DNA from: Epiperipatus broadwayi
Lineage: Eukaryota > Onychophora > Udeonychophora > Euonychophora > Peripatidae
Length of the DNA stretch: 64,000 nt
Direction of reading: 5' to 3'
NCBI GenBank assembly: GCA_028023455.1
Contig: JAQFVV010006221.1
Span: forward strand, 5,747,011-5,811,010
Position 1 is the stretch's first letter; each line of letters starts with the position of its first letter. Positions 25,144 to 35,744 of the stretch are shown piece after piece. Both the position numbers and the translations under genes were made by a program. The notes under the pieces are model-generated. The model saw only the letters and a list, made by a program, of their open reading frames with translations, made no database searches and was not told the DNA's origin.

Positions 25144-25433
25144 CTCTAAATCAGTGGTCCCCAACCTTTTTGCACTTAAGAGCACATTCTATAATACCGG
25201 CCAGGTGGCGGGCACCATTTATTTTTTTGATGTAAATTTATAGCTGGATATTGTTAATAATAGACTTTTTTACACTGTAAAAGTATAATATGCCCTACAA
25301 TTTGATTACAATATAATACAATAATTTATAAGAAATTTTAAAAATTAAATTTATTTGTATCAGATAAATAATTTTTTATCGTGTTCGTATAGCGGCAGGC
25401 ATGGGCATAGGGTTGGGGACCCCTGCTCTAGAT
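25144..25433. mobile_element. hAT-type MITE, 274 bp, with 8-bp target duplication
   Basis: The element occupies 25152-25425. Its ends are CAGTGGTCCCCAACC and, as reverse complement, CAGGGGTCCCCAACC, 14 of 15 identical. It is flanked by CTCTAAAT (25144-25151) and CTCTAGAT (25426-25433), an 8-bp duplication with one mismatch. CAG-type ends with 8-bp duplications are the hAT superfamily signature. It encodes no transposase, so it is non-autonomous and mobilised only in trans. Confidence 0.9.
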
Positions 25434-25679
25434 TGTAATAAAACCTTTACATGATTGCACTTTACTGAGGTCTAAAAAATGTACATAGAGGAACAACCCA
25501 AGTATTTGATTTTTTTTTTTTAGTTATCCAACATAATCTATAAATAAACAAAATAAAGTGCAAGATGTTTTAACAACTTGTAAAAATTTATCGAATAAAC
25601 AATTTAATATGAAAATTTCTTTCATTAAATAAATCCTGGTTGAATCCCTAATCGTTGAACTATGTAACAAAGGATAATA

Positions 25680-26265
25680 TATATAATACAACTTACTTGA
25701 TAATAAATATTAAAAAAATTAAAATAATAAAGTAATGTAAATATTTTATTATTGAACCAAAACAAGAAAAGCAATTTTTGTGAATAGAAACATAAACAAG
25801 CTATTTTTTTAATAGAAACATAAACAAGTTATGTATAAGAGATTCTAAATTAAAAGCAAGTAATGAATTTTTAAAACAAACAACTATTTTTAATAAGTTG
25901 GTGTTAATGGAATGAAAAAATTGTATCAGCCATGTTATTTAGAGTTGACCTAGTTTGGTGGTTCTAAAGAAATATAAAAATTACATCACTAAACAATGTA
26001 AGTATGAAAATTTAAAATATTAGACTATATATATATATATAAATTGTAGTTATTAATAATGAAATAACACATACATAAAAAATTAAACAATAGTGTAAGT
26101 ATTTCATTATTGAAGGAATATAACTTTGTTAATAGAAAATGTGAATAAGTTTATGCAAAAGAAATTTTGAATATATTTTCAAACAAGAACTATTTGTAAC
26201 AAATTATTGACATGCCAGTTAAAGTTGATCTACATATTGATAAAGAAGTCCAAAAGTTACATCAA
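25680..26265 (+). repeat. Imperfect tandem duplication, unit about 350-400 bp
   Basis: The 25680-25980 and 26080-26265 segments share, in the same order, 'taatgtaaatattttattattga', 'taatagaaa', an 'aacaa.aactattt' block, a 'gttgacct/gttgatct' block and 'aaaattacatca'. A (TA)n run lies between at about 26023-26041. Non-coding. Confidence 0.45.
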
Positions 26266-28080
26266 CTTTTACAATAATTGTATTTCAGAAAGAATAATGA
26301 AGACAAGCTGGACTCTCTCTTTGTCTCACTATGTGAGATGGAGCTTAGAAATGAAGCATTTCAGATAATCACACTCTGACTGTAGATATTAAGTAAATAA
26401 ATTAGAAATAGAATTACTTTTATAATATCAGATTCAGTGTGAGAAGGGGAGGATAGTACACATTTTTTGTGGGTATATGTGGTAGGATTCTTTTAAATAT
26501 CCTAAAAACACGTAGATATTTAATAAATTACTATATTTGCAAATATTTTTATCTATACTAGCAGTTTCACAGGGTTGTCCAAAAATAATAAGAATACTTT
26601 TGAAAGAATAAAATTTAAAATTTAAAATTTACTAAATAAATATTTTTGTTTTAAGTTAATATTTAATTATTGCTTCAAAAATTATTTTTTTAAATATTAA
26701 TTTGTTTTTTAGCCAGTGTTTTATTCTCTGGGTTTATTTTATAGAAATAAATGAATAAAATTTGCAAGGTATTTATCAAAACGTTAAATGACAAAAGCAT
26801 ATTTCAAGTTTTTTTTTTTTTTTTTGCAAAAGCACTGGGGAAAAAATGAACGATTGTAAAAAAAAAAAAAATGTTTTAATTTACAAATTTCATTTCATAA
26901 AAATGGGGGGGGGGCACTAAAATTTACCTATAACAAAAGTGCTTCTTACTCATGTGGTGGCGCTGGTAAGTAATACAATTTTTTTTGTAAACAACTTATT
27001 ATAGCTTATTTTTTAATTAATTATTTACCCAATTTTATTTATGTAAGGGAAGGTGGGGAATATCCAACCTGTAAGACAAGTCCAGCCTTCAAAAACTCTC
27101 AATTCCATCTCCAAACATTTTCACAAGTATATATAAAATGGACTTGTATAAAACTTGTATTTAAACACATGTGCCATGCAAATACATATATAAATACTGT
27201 ATTAAGAGTTAAGTAAAATAAATTTTTTTTTTTTTTTAATTATACCTTTTTCTCTCACCAACTTTGATAATAATTCTACTTTATTTTATCTAAGGTAAAC
27301 TAATTAAATTTTTGATCAAATATAGTACAGTAATTTTTAAGTCAATAATTTTGTGTTGCCCATGAATGAGATATAAATATCCAAATGACCCTTGGTAAAA
27401 AAAAAAGTTTCCCATCACTGCTATAAGCAGATCAAAGCAAATCCTTTGTTTATTTTATATTTTCATTAATAATTTATAATATTTTTATTGATAATTAGAA
27501 CATTGAAATAGTTTTAATTTAATAGTCTATTTTATTTCTATAAAAGGTGAGAAAAAAAGAAAGTATACAAATTACAGTATACAAATTTTCTATCATATTG
27601 ACACTCTGAATTAATCTTTTAATAGTTAAATAACTAAAATATCAACAATTATTTTCTTTAATTTCTTATCTTATAGCTCACAGTTCTTTTTAGCTACTTA
27701 GAAACATGGATTCCTTTTTAAGAGCATGTGTGTGGTAGGAAGTAAATAATTACAAAACTTTGAGGTTAATTATATTTGTAAATTTTAATTTTTTTTAGAT
27801 CAATAGTTTTGTAAAATCAGTTATATAAAAGATCAAGCTTCAAATCTTATATACACGATTAGGTTACGAATTAAAGCTTATTAATGTTTGTTATTAAGAA
27901 TTTTCCGAAGAAAATATATTTTTGCTTTTTGATGGGGGGAAAAAATTTGCTATAAACATTCAAATAATTTTTACATTAAAAACCTTTGTTTTTGAAATTT
28001 TCTAATTTATACTATTGTACTAAGAGTACTAGTAATATTTAAATGAAGTATTAATTTACAAAATGATCAGAAATTAATTC
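26266..28080. other. A+T-rich DNA with homopolymer runs
   Basis: Long T, A and G runs occur near 26805-26910 and 27222-27238. No gene or recognisable transposon is seen. Confidence 0.45.
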
Positions 28081-28089
28081 TAATTTCAT

Positions 28090-28520
28090 GGCTATCAGTA
28101 TATTTAAATACATATAAGTTTGCTGTAGCTTAATACGATGTGCCTTGTTACCACGAGAGGGACCTCTACAAATCTTAACACAAGATTATAACATTATAAA
28201 GATAAGAGTGGCCATCTTATCTTCAGCCTACTTTCTAATTATATAGGCAAATCTAAAGCATTTTGATTTGAAAGTGTGAAGCTAGTAAGTTCTTCACTAA
28301 TTAAGTCCATTACCTCATTTTAAAAATCAACATTTGTGAAATCTTTCAATTCACAGTGAGTTAATATTTGGATCTTATAATTAGAAATATTTTGAATCAA
28401 TTTAAAGTTGTAATCATTAATTCTTATTAAGTGCATGGTTAGCACATAAATGCATATAAGGCTTTAACCTTAATACTATGTGCTTTGAGTGCTTAATTTT
28501 ACCACAAGAGGGACCTTTTT
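28090..28520 (+). repeat. Diverged direct repeat containing 'accac.agagggacc'
   Basis: 'acatataag...cttaata.gatgtgc.ttg' followed by ACCACGAGAGGGACC at about 28150, and ACCACAAGAGGGACC at about 28502, mark two related units about 350 bp apart. Unknown family. Confidence 0.4.
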
Positions 28521-28931
28521 TAAAAAAAAAATATGCCTATAAAAATTGACAAATATAAAACATATACTTCTCATAAAAGCAGAGCTATCCAAATGGAAAG
28601 CTATACAGAAAACATATGAATGTACAATTGGATAATGATTTTTACTATAACCTTTTAAAAAAGAAGAAATACTAATAAAATATGTTTGTCCTCATGCTTG
28701 AAAAAAAATATTCAAACTGGTTATTTACTAGACTGAATTAAAGAAAAATGCATTTTGAGAAAGCATAGACTAAAATATATTAAGAATCAAAAAAGTAATG
28801 AAAATATAAAGGAGCTTCACAGTGGCATATTTTAAAAAGTACAGCAGCCTAAAAATTGTAAAAATAATTTTACTTAAATGGATTTTCCAGTGATAGCTGC
28901 TTACATTGAAAATCTTAATAGACAATGGACA

Positions 28932-29321
28932 CATTCAAAAAGTTAACAAAGGCAAAACTCTCCATACAGTAGTGCCACACTGTGCTAACCAGAGTAATCA
29001 ATAGCTGCCAGAAGGCTTGTGCATAAAATCCCTATCTAGTGTCTACTCATCCAATATCCCCAGACTAGTTTCTGGCTTGTGGCACCTAGGTGCAGTGCTC
29101 TCAGATCCAATGCTCCTCACTGACGATGGCCACAAGCCAGAAACTAGTCTGGGGATATTGGATGAGTAGGCACTAGATAGGGATCTTATGCATAAGCCTT
29201 CTGACATCTATTGATTACTCTGGTTAGCACAGGGTGGCACTACTGTATGAAGAGTTTTGCCTTTGTTTACAACAATTATGTGCTAGTATGAGATGGTGAT
29301 CATGTGATCATTCAAAAAGTT
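28932..29321. mobile_element. Foldback element with hammerhead, 'TACAGTAGTGCC' family, 13-bp target duplication
   Basis: CATTCAAAAAGTT lies at 28932-28944 and again at 29309-29321. The element is 28945-29308. Its arms, 28945-29083 and 29129-29267 (139 nt each), are almost perfect reverse complements. A 41-nt tail (29268-29308, ending ATCATGTGAT) has no partner on the left. The 45-nt loop, together with the start of the right arm, forms a complete hammerhead motif. It encodes no protein. This is the best-preserved member of the family. Confidence 0.9.
29114..29155 (+). ncRNA. Type I hammerhead ribozyme (best candidate)
   Basis: Stem I is UCCUCA (29114-29119) with UGGGGA (29150-29155), one G-U pair. 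The core CUGACGA is at 29120-29126. Stem II is UGGC (29127-29130) with GCCA (29136-29139), a perfect four pairs around loop CACAA and directly abutting both cores. GAAA is at 29140-29143. Stem III is AC/GU with a two-nt loop. The cleavage triplet is GUC, with the cut predicted after C29149. Every conserved core position I know for the hammerhead is present. It straddles the loop and right arm, so only one copy exists in this element. Confidence 0.78.
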
Positions 29322-29756
29322 GTTAATTGGTAAAGATGAATCCCAATAAGCTGTAGTATTAATTAAAAACTAACAAGAAAAGTTTGATATTATCTTTTAT
29401 AATATTTTAAAAATCATTCTATAACTTAATATATAATTATAATTTGTTTATATTGTTTTAGAAAATAATAACAATGCACTGAGGGGAATATTATTATTGA
29501 TATTATTTTCATTTTCATTATGAAGAAAGAAGATTGAATGCAAGAAGTGAATGTTAGAATATACTTGTGTATGAATGAGATTCTAAAGTTAATTTAAGTA
29601 ATCTCTCTTTAAACTAGTAATATTTGTGTGTGCACATGCAGTTTGATTGTTTATTTTACTTATTCATGATGATGAGGACTAAAATAATTTCTAACTGATT
29701 ACAATTATTGTTGGTCATAATAAAAGAAAAGTTCAAATGACATTGATTATAAAATT

Positions 29757-29890
29757 ATTTTCATCATCAAGCGTTGTTAGCTGAGAGGTCATCGCAGCCA
29801 CCTTGCAAGCAAGTAGTTGGTTGCAGACCGTTGTGGGTTCACCTCCCGGCCAATGCTATCACATATGAAAAAAAAAATATTTTTATCATC
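29757..29890 (+). mobile_element. tRNA-derived SINE with 12-bp target duplication
   Basis: ATTTTCATCATC (29757-29768) and ATTTTTATCATC (29879-29890) flank the element. The head GCGTTGTTAGCTGAGAGGTC, the Leu/Ser-like arm region, a B-box region GTGGGTTCACCTCCC and the tail ATGCTATCACATATG plus A-run follow in order. It is 5'-complete and recent. It has the SINE layout, not a functional tRNA fold. Confidence 0.85.
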
Positions 29891-30048
29891 TGCATATTAT
29901 TTATTTTCTAAAATCAATTAAATTAATTATTCATTAAAATATTTTGCATTTGAACTAATGTTTTTATTTTTATCGAGTGCTTTGTTACAAAAATATTTTC
30001 TGACTTTCATGGTACAGATATTTAGTTTTATATCCCAATTGTACTCAT

Positions 30049-30250
30049 GCATACTAATAAAACAGAGGGAAAACTCTCTATACAGTAGCGCCACCAGAGT
30101 AATCAATGGATGCAGACATTTTATGCACAAACCTTACTTTGGCTTGCAATGGGTGGGACTACTGTATGGAGAATTTTACCTATTTTTTAACAGTTTTGTA
30201 TAAAGCATGGTAAATGGTGATAATGTGATGTTTAGTGGTTTAATACATAC
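30049..30250. mobile_element. Diverged member of 'TACAGTAGTGCC' foldback family
   Basis: The left arm (30068-30093) and right arm (30153-30180) pair imperfectly, and AGAGTAATCAATGGATGC is recognisable between them. The one-sided tail runs rightward to about 30241 and ends in the complement of the family terminus TAAACCACTAAACATCAC. 'catactaata' on the left and 'catactatta' on the right may be the target duplication. The hammerhead region is absent. Confidence 0.6.
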
Positions 30251-31102
30251 TATTAGCTAATATTGCTCATTCATTGAATGCATCAAGGGTAATTTGTAAC
30301 TAGGGAAGATTTAGGTTTATTATTACTTATTTACTGGAATCTGGATAATGTAACATTATTATTGTGTTTCAGATTAAACATTTTTGCAAGTGGAATTTAC
30401 TATCATCAGAAGCTAAGAATTATATTTAAAAATTCACACTATTAAATGCTTTCAATTTTATTTATTTAAAAAAAAAAGAGTTTTTAGTTAGTAATAAAGA
30501 TTAGAAATATTAAGCTTTATTTAAAAAGAATGTGAGTAATTTGGTTCTGGAGAAGTCTGCATTATATCCTCATGATCAGCCATTTAAAGGGAGACTATTT
30601 TTTTTCTTAATGTTATTTAATACACCCACTGATGATTTTATTATTATTTATTGATGCAAGATTACTCAACATTTTTTATTTTTATAAATCCCATGAATAT
30701 TTTTTTAGCTGTGGGCTTAATTTGCCAATTGTAAAATCAATAATGTGTGGATTTATCCTTGGTTAGTATACCTGGGTGCATCTTCTTTAGCAGCTATGCC
30801 ATAATATAGTTGATAGCAAAGTAAATACTATACCATTTGAGCTTTAATTAAATGATAAAACCTCACAAGTCTCACTGATTTCATTATAAATATCATACGA
30901 AGTTATGCTAAAGGTGATATGATGATACTGTCTACCACATATTTGCTTGATTGTGTAGCAAGATCATATGAATTGGAAATGACAATAGCATTCCTATATT
31001 AGTGACATTTTCAGCAATTATTGGCAACTTCATTTTGCTTGGGAGACATGAAATTATTTGAATGAAACTTATTGAATGGGAATTCTACAATATTATTATA
31101 TC

Positions 31103-31220
31103 AAAGATTAAAATTCATGCACCTATTGCAATAGATAAATGAAATGCTCTCTAGTCATAGCACAAGATAAAAAAATTTACAAGAAAAGAGCAGCTGTCTT
31201 CTTTTGTTACCTCATTTTCT
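31103..31220 (+). repeat. Dispersed repeat related to 34998-35110 and 36530-36600
   Basis: A block with 'attaaaa.tcatgca', 'gaaatgc', 'tatagcacaa' and AGAAAAGAGCAG recurs 3.9 kb downstream and, more weakly, near 36540. Non-coding; family unknown. Confidence 0.45.
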
Positions 31221-31559
31221 TATATAGAGAGATATCTGAAACACTCAGGTTAGTAAAAATTATTATTTAATCAATAAAAAAAAATTTAAAGGTATTTTAA
31301 ATTGTTTGATATTATTAATTGACATGTTTGTGAGTTTTCTCAATTTAAACATTGTCAATATTGGATTCAAATAATGAAAATAATAAACATAAAATACTTC
31401 CAGTATTTAATATATATAGTGAATAGTAATGAGGATATAAAATCCATGTAATAGTGATAAACTTTAACCTTTGATATTACCAAGAAATTATCACTTGCTA
31501 CTAATTGACAAATACTAAGGCTAAACAAGTTTTTCTCATAAACTTATAGTTCTTTTGTT

Positions 31560-32085
31560 GGGATTTTTTGTTGAAGTAAAAGGGGACCCTCTTTTATTTC
31601 TAACCCAAATTCTTATATGGATTTTGTTGTGTTTGGTCTGTATTACACACCCAACCCACAGAATAGTGTAGTTCTACTGTGGAGTTTTGTATCTGAGTTT
31701 TAACAATCTACTGCTTTCAGCTGCACCTGATAGCTTGCCTCATGGATAGGAAGAACAACTCTTCTGAATGTACCAGATATCTTGCCTCAGGTTGGCAGTA
31801 GTTTTAGCAGGATCCAGTCTTTATGTGGACTTGCCTAGCTACATGGACAAATAGCGTATTGCTATTGTAAAAATGTTTACTGCTGTTTAGGTTAGCAGGG
31901 CTTCTCCTGGAGAATGCATACCATCTTTGTAGATTAGACTTAGTCTTTTTGCCAAAATGGTTGACTATTTATAGCCAAATCTCTGACCTCACTAGAGCAT
32001 TTGGATGCAATGATCATCACTGCTAATTGGCCTGTACTAATCATTGGCTATGTGTTTAGCTATATATCAGGCTGTTGGCCAGTAG
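31560..32085. other. Less A+T-rich island, probably old repeat
   Basis: This stretch is clearly richer in G and C than its surroundings and contains an internal near-repeat ('gatagcttgcctca' / 'gatatcttgcctca' near 31729 and 31787). All frames contain stops. No domain is recognised. It may be a decayed transposon or an untranslated exon. Confidence 0.3.
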
Positions 32086-32266
32086 CAAACAATGCTTAAT
32101 CCAATTAAATAAAGAAGGAATCTGGAACAGTCCACTTCTGAGGGAAAGAAGAACTATAACATTTAAATTCAGAAAGCTATTTTTATAGGTATGAGAATGT
32201 GAAAGAATAGTATCTTTCTTGACATTCTGCAAATAATATTTAAACTTTTCCAAAGAGTTGCATATG

Positions 32267-32400
32267 TTCAATTAAATGTTTCTATGGATTATTATAATAA
32301 TAATAATGAATAAAAATGAGGAGGTAATATCCATGAACTAGAGATAAAATTTCTCATCATCCATTGTTATAATAACCATCCATAGAAATATTTAATTCAA
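32267..32400. repeat. Foldback, about 39-bp arms
   Basis: 32267-32305 and 32361-32400 are reverse complements with mismatches, sharing 'ttctatggat' / 'atccatagaa'. It lies immediately left of the inverted Penelope pair and may be part of that insertion history. Confidence 0.5.
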
Positions 32401-32454
32401 TATATATTTAGCTTGATAGTTATTCTGTTTTTTACCATTGTTGTCTTCTTTATA

Positions 32455-33858
32455 TACATTCCTAATGAACTGATTATGCAAACATAATCAACTTAATAGA
32501 CAACCATATACTATAATTATGCTTTTATTTTCATCAAATCAATTTTCGTTCAAAGTTGAACCTTGTCAAAATATATATTAATTCATATGCCATGTGATTT
32601 ACTTTTTAGTTAATGAGCATTTTCTCCCAATTTTATTGAGCCTTGCACTAAATTCATACATTTGTCTTTATTTTTCTATATGTACATTGTCCTCATACAT
32701 TTCTTTCTTTATACTTTTTACAATATATTATAACTTCAATATTTTCCTCACATTTCATAACATGCCTCGTTTATAAAAACTGGAAAAATTATCCTGATTT
32801 AATATCTCTTCTTTTTATTGCTCTATCATGCTACTTTCTTCTTTCTATCTTATTTTTCACAGACTGACCTATATACATTGCTTACATGCAATTTTATAAA
32901 CTATTTCTATCTTAATATTCCTATCATTCCTCATTTTTGCATTATATTTAAACTATTTCTATCTTAATATTCCTATCATTCCTCATTTTTGCATTATATA
33001 TTCATATTCATTTTTCCTTCCTATCAATCAGAAATTTTATATACCTTTTTCAAATATATATTCAGAAGGAATATATTGAATATGGACATTATAGTAGGGT
33101 TAAGAAATATATTAATGAGAGATAGAAATGCATATGAAAAAGTTAGTAATAGAAATGAAAGCAAAAATAAGAAATGGATTTCTATTCCATATTTGAAAGA
33201 GGTCATATACAATTCTGAATGGTAGAGAAAGAAAAATGAATAAGAATATAGGTATTGGATGGAAAAATAGTAAATTGTTAAAAAAGTTATTGAGTAATGC
33301 AAAAATGAGGAATAATAGAAGTACTAAAATAGGAATAGTTTATAAAATTGCATGTAAGGAATGTATATAGGTCATTTAGTGAAAATTAAGATAGAAAGAG
33401 GAAAGGAGCATGATAGAGCAATAAAAAGGAGAGATATTAAGTCAGGACCATTTTTACAGTTTTTAAAAACAGTGCATGTTATGAAATGTGAGCAAAATAG
33501 TGAGGTGATAATATATTGTAAAAATTATAAAGAAAGAAAAGTGTATGAGGACAATCTACATACAGGAAAATAAAGACATATGTATGCATTTAGTGCAAGA
33601 CTCAATAAAATTGCGAAGAAAATTGTCATTAAATAAAAGTTGGAAGTTTAAAAAAATTTTTTTTAGGGCTGGGGTTTGTCAATAGGGGGAATATTAGTTT
33701 GATGATATGTAAATCACATGACATATGAATTAATGTAATATCTTGACAAGGTTCAATTTTGAATAAAAGTTAATTTGATGAAAATAAAAGCATAGTTATA
33801 ATACATGGTTGTGAATTAAGTTGATATATATTTGAATAATTCAATTCATTAAGAATAT
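32455..33858. mobile_element. Inverted pair of Penelope-like element copies, about 600-bp arms
   Basis: Almost all of 32455-33065 is the reverse complement of about 33170-33858. The coding strand of the right copy is plus and of the left copy minus, so both 3' ends point outward and the truncated 5' sides meet in the middle. The left arm carries a 50-bp tandem duplication (32900-32948 and 32950-32998) that the right arm lacks. The coding part is the GIY-YIG endonuclease end of a Penelope polyprotein. No RT motifs remain. The right end abuts a (TA)n tract into which the next foldback is inserted. Confidence 0.75.
33086..33573 (+). pseudogene. Penelope GIY-YIG endonuclease remnant
   Basis: In three frames the translation gives, in order, WISIPYL (the RT-endonuclease linker seen in PLEs), then GIVYKIACKEC, then YIGHLVKIKIERGKEH and YCKNYKERKVYED. 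These are the GIY-type strand with its Cys pair, the YIG strand, the Arg helix with EH, and the catalytic Glu region of the Penelope-class GIY-YIG nuclease. A stop follows CKECI at 33368. YIG continues in another frame from 33364, so a few codons and the frame are lost there. Other stops lie upstream, near 33223. In the family this nuclease nicks the target for reverse transcription. This copy is dead. The mirror copy on the minus strand is more degraded. Confidence 0.8.
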
Positions 33859-33870
33859 ATATATATATAT

Positions 33871-34230
33871 ATGATCAATAGATGGCGTTTTACCAAAAAC
33901 ACCGACCAAGCGTACGTTTGTTACATAAATGACCAAAGAGTCAGAATTAACTATCTCTTTCATTTTGCCCACCCTCAGATCAGCTGATTTCAAGCTGATT
34001 TGCTATCATCAGTGAAGGACAGAGCCAAGAAACTAGATCTAAACACTGACTCCAAGTGTTTATGCACAAAGTTTCTATCAGTTTGCAAGCATAAAATTTT
34101 TCAGACCGATAAAGTCTTCAAACTCAGCCTAACAAGCTAGATAGCTATATGGGTCTGATCTTAGTTCAGTTTCTCCACATAGTCAAAGCCTCTGCAATCT
34201 ATATCATTGCAGAAACCTTTAAAGGTACAT
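33871..34230. mobile_element. Partial direct copy of the 34.2-35.0 kb foldback (half element)
   Basis: From GATCAATAGATGGCGTTTT to 'cctctgcaatctat.tcattgcag' this repeats the left arm of the neighbouring element in the same orientation. It stops just past the hairpin centre and lacks the outer about 50 nt. It therefore sits as a direct partial copy upstream of a complete foldback, the tandem arrangement often seen for Penelope terminal repeats. It contains an unaltered hammerhead motif. Confidence 0.8.
33972..34018 (-). ncRNA. Type I hammerhead motif, copy 1
   Basis: Identical over 47 nt to the motifs at 34373-34419 (minus) and 34787-34833 (plus); structure is given under the plus-strand copy. 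It lies exactly 401 bp from copy 2 in direct orientation. Confidence 0.65.
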
Positions 34231-34372
34231 TTATGAAGAACAAAAACAAGTTTTAATCACGCTAAACTTGCTGTCGCTTGTATTTATGATCAATAGATGG
34301 CGTTTTACCAAACACATCGAACAAGTGTATGTTTGTTAGAGTCAGAATTAACTATCTCTTTCATTTTGCCCA

Positions 34373-34419
34373 CCCTCAGATCAGCTGATTTCAAGCTGAT
34401 TTGCTATCATCAGTGAAGG
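34373..34419 (-). ncRNA. Type I hammerhead motif, copy 2
   Basis: Same 47 nt as copies 1 and 3, in the left arm of the foldback on the minus strand. Confidence 0.65.
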
Positions 34420-34786
34420 ACAGAGCCAAGAAACTAGATCTAAACGCTGACTCCAAGGGTGTATGCACAAAGTTTCTATCAGTTTGCAAGCATGAAAATT
34501 TTTAGACCGATAAAGTCTTCAAACTCAGCCTAACAAGCTAGATAGCTATATAGGTCTGATCTCAGTTCAGTTTCTCCACATAGTCAAAGCCTCTGCAATC
34601 TATGTCATTGCAGAGGCTTTGACTATGTAGAGAAACTGAACTGAGATCAGACCCATATAGCTATCTAGCTTGTTAGGCTGAGTTTGAAGACTTTATCAGT
34701 CTGAAAAATTTCATGCTTGCAAACTGATAGAAACTTTGTGCATAAACACTTGGAGTCAGTGTTTAGATCTAGTTTCTTGGTTCTGT

Positions 34787-34833
34787 CCTTCACTGATGAT
34801 AGCAAATCAGCTTGAAATCAGCTGATCTGAGGG
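34787..34833 (+). ncRNA. Type I hammerhead motif, copy 3
   Basis: Stem I is CCUUCA (34787-34792) with UGAGGG (34828-34833), one G-U pair. The core CUGAUGA is at 34793-34799. Stem II is AGC (34801-34803) with GCU (34810-34812), with a U/U mismatch next to the core. GAAA is at 34814-34817. Stem III is AUCA/UGAU with loop GC. The triplet is AUC, with the cut predicted after C34827. All conserved core bases are present. Stem II is short and lacks the usual G-C base pair at its foot. Perfect conservation across three copies, while flanking arm sequence has changed, suggests either recent spread or selection. Confidence 0.65.
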
Positions 34834-34997
34834 TGGGCAAAATGAAATAGTTAATTCTGACTCTTTGGTCATTTATGTAACAAATGTACACTTGGTAGGT
34901 GTTTTTGATAAAATGCCATCTATTGATCATAAATACAAGTGACAGCAAGTTTAGCATGATTAAAACTTGTTTTTGTTTTTCATATATATATAACTTT

Positions 34998-35600
34998 AAG
35001 ATTAAAACTCATGCAACCTTTAAAATAGGTAATTGAAATGCCCTTCAGCTATAGCACAAATTAAGTTTTTAAGAGAAAAGAGCAGTTGTTTTTTCCCACT
35101 ATCTCATATAATGTGTGATTAATAAGTAACATTCTATACATTTAACAAAGGGCAAGAATAGAATGCTTTAATCTATTTTTTGTTTGATGAAAATTCAGTG
35201 AAACAGCCAGATGAAAATATGGCATTAATAATTATTAAACTGATAAAGAGTTATTCAAGGATAGAGACAGAATTCATTTCTAATAACCAACCTTGTTTTA
35301 ATAATGAAACAGAAGTTAATAATTGTAAACAAAAATTAGCATTGCTTAATGGACATGTTGGGGAGTAAATTAATCTCCCTTAAATTATGAATCAATAAAA
35401 TTCACTATGTTTAACAAAAATCAAGAATAGAATTGGACTCATCTATTCTTTAAACTTTTAATGTTTGTAACCCTACTTTTGCCAATATTGTTGAAAATGC
35501 ATTGAGACTTTAATATACTAGCCATGTGAGAATATGGCATTAATAATTATTAAACTAATAACCATTATCTAAATATGAAGACAGAATCACATTTTAAATA
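34998..35600 (+). repeat. Dispersed/tandem repeats without coding content
   Basis: 34998-35110 matches 31103-31220. Downstream, 'atatggcattaataattatt' occurs at about 35219 and 35533 with related flanks ('tttaacaaa..caagaatagaat' before each), giving an imperfect duplication of about 290 bp. A 62-codon frame at 35180-35368 lies inside the repeat and is not considered a gene. Confidence 0.45.
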
Positions 35601-35744
35601 ATCTTATTTTAATATATATATGTTTGCTTTTATATGTTATGATGGTACATTTGTTGAGATAAGTAAATTTTTGTCAAGTGGTTAAGATACTTTACTAAGA
35701 CACAATTCAGATACCCTTTATTTGGGAATACCAGATTTATATAA

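Larger units (their letters stand above)
34235..34982. mobile_element. Foldback element, about 365-bp arms, 'GATCAATAGATGGCG' family
   Basis: The left arm 34235-34599 and right arm 34607-34982 are near-perfect reverse complements around a 7-nt centre. Outer ends read AGAACAAAAACAAGTTTTAA and its complement. Next inside is TATTTATGATCAATAGATGG. No protein is encoded. Each arm carries a hammerhead motif, identical in both. It is inserted in or beside a (TA)n tract, so a target duplication cannot be read. Together with the direct half-copy upstream it forms a direct-plus-inverted triple. Confidence 0.85.

Noticed and set aside
35180-35368. 62-codon Asn/Glu-rich frame as a gene
   Set aside because: It lies within a local duplication in which the frame is not maintained in the second copy.
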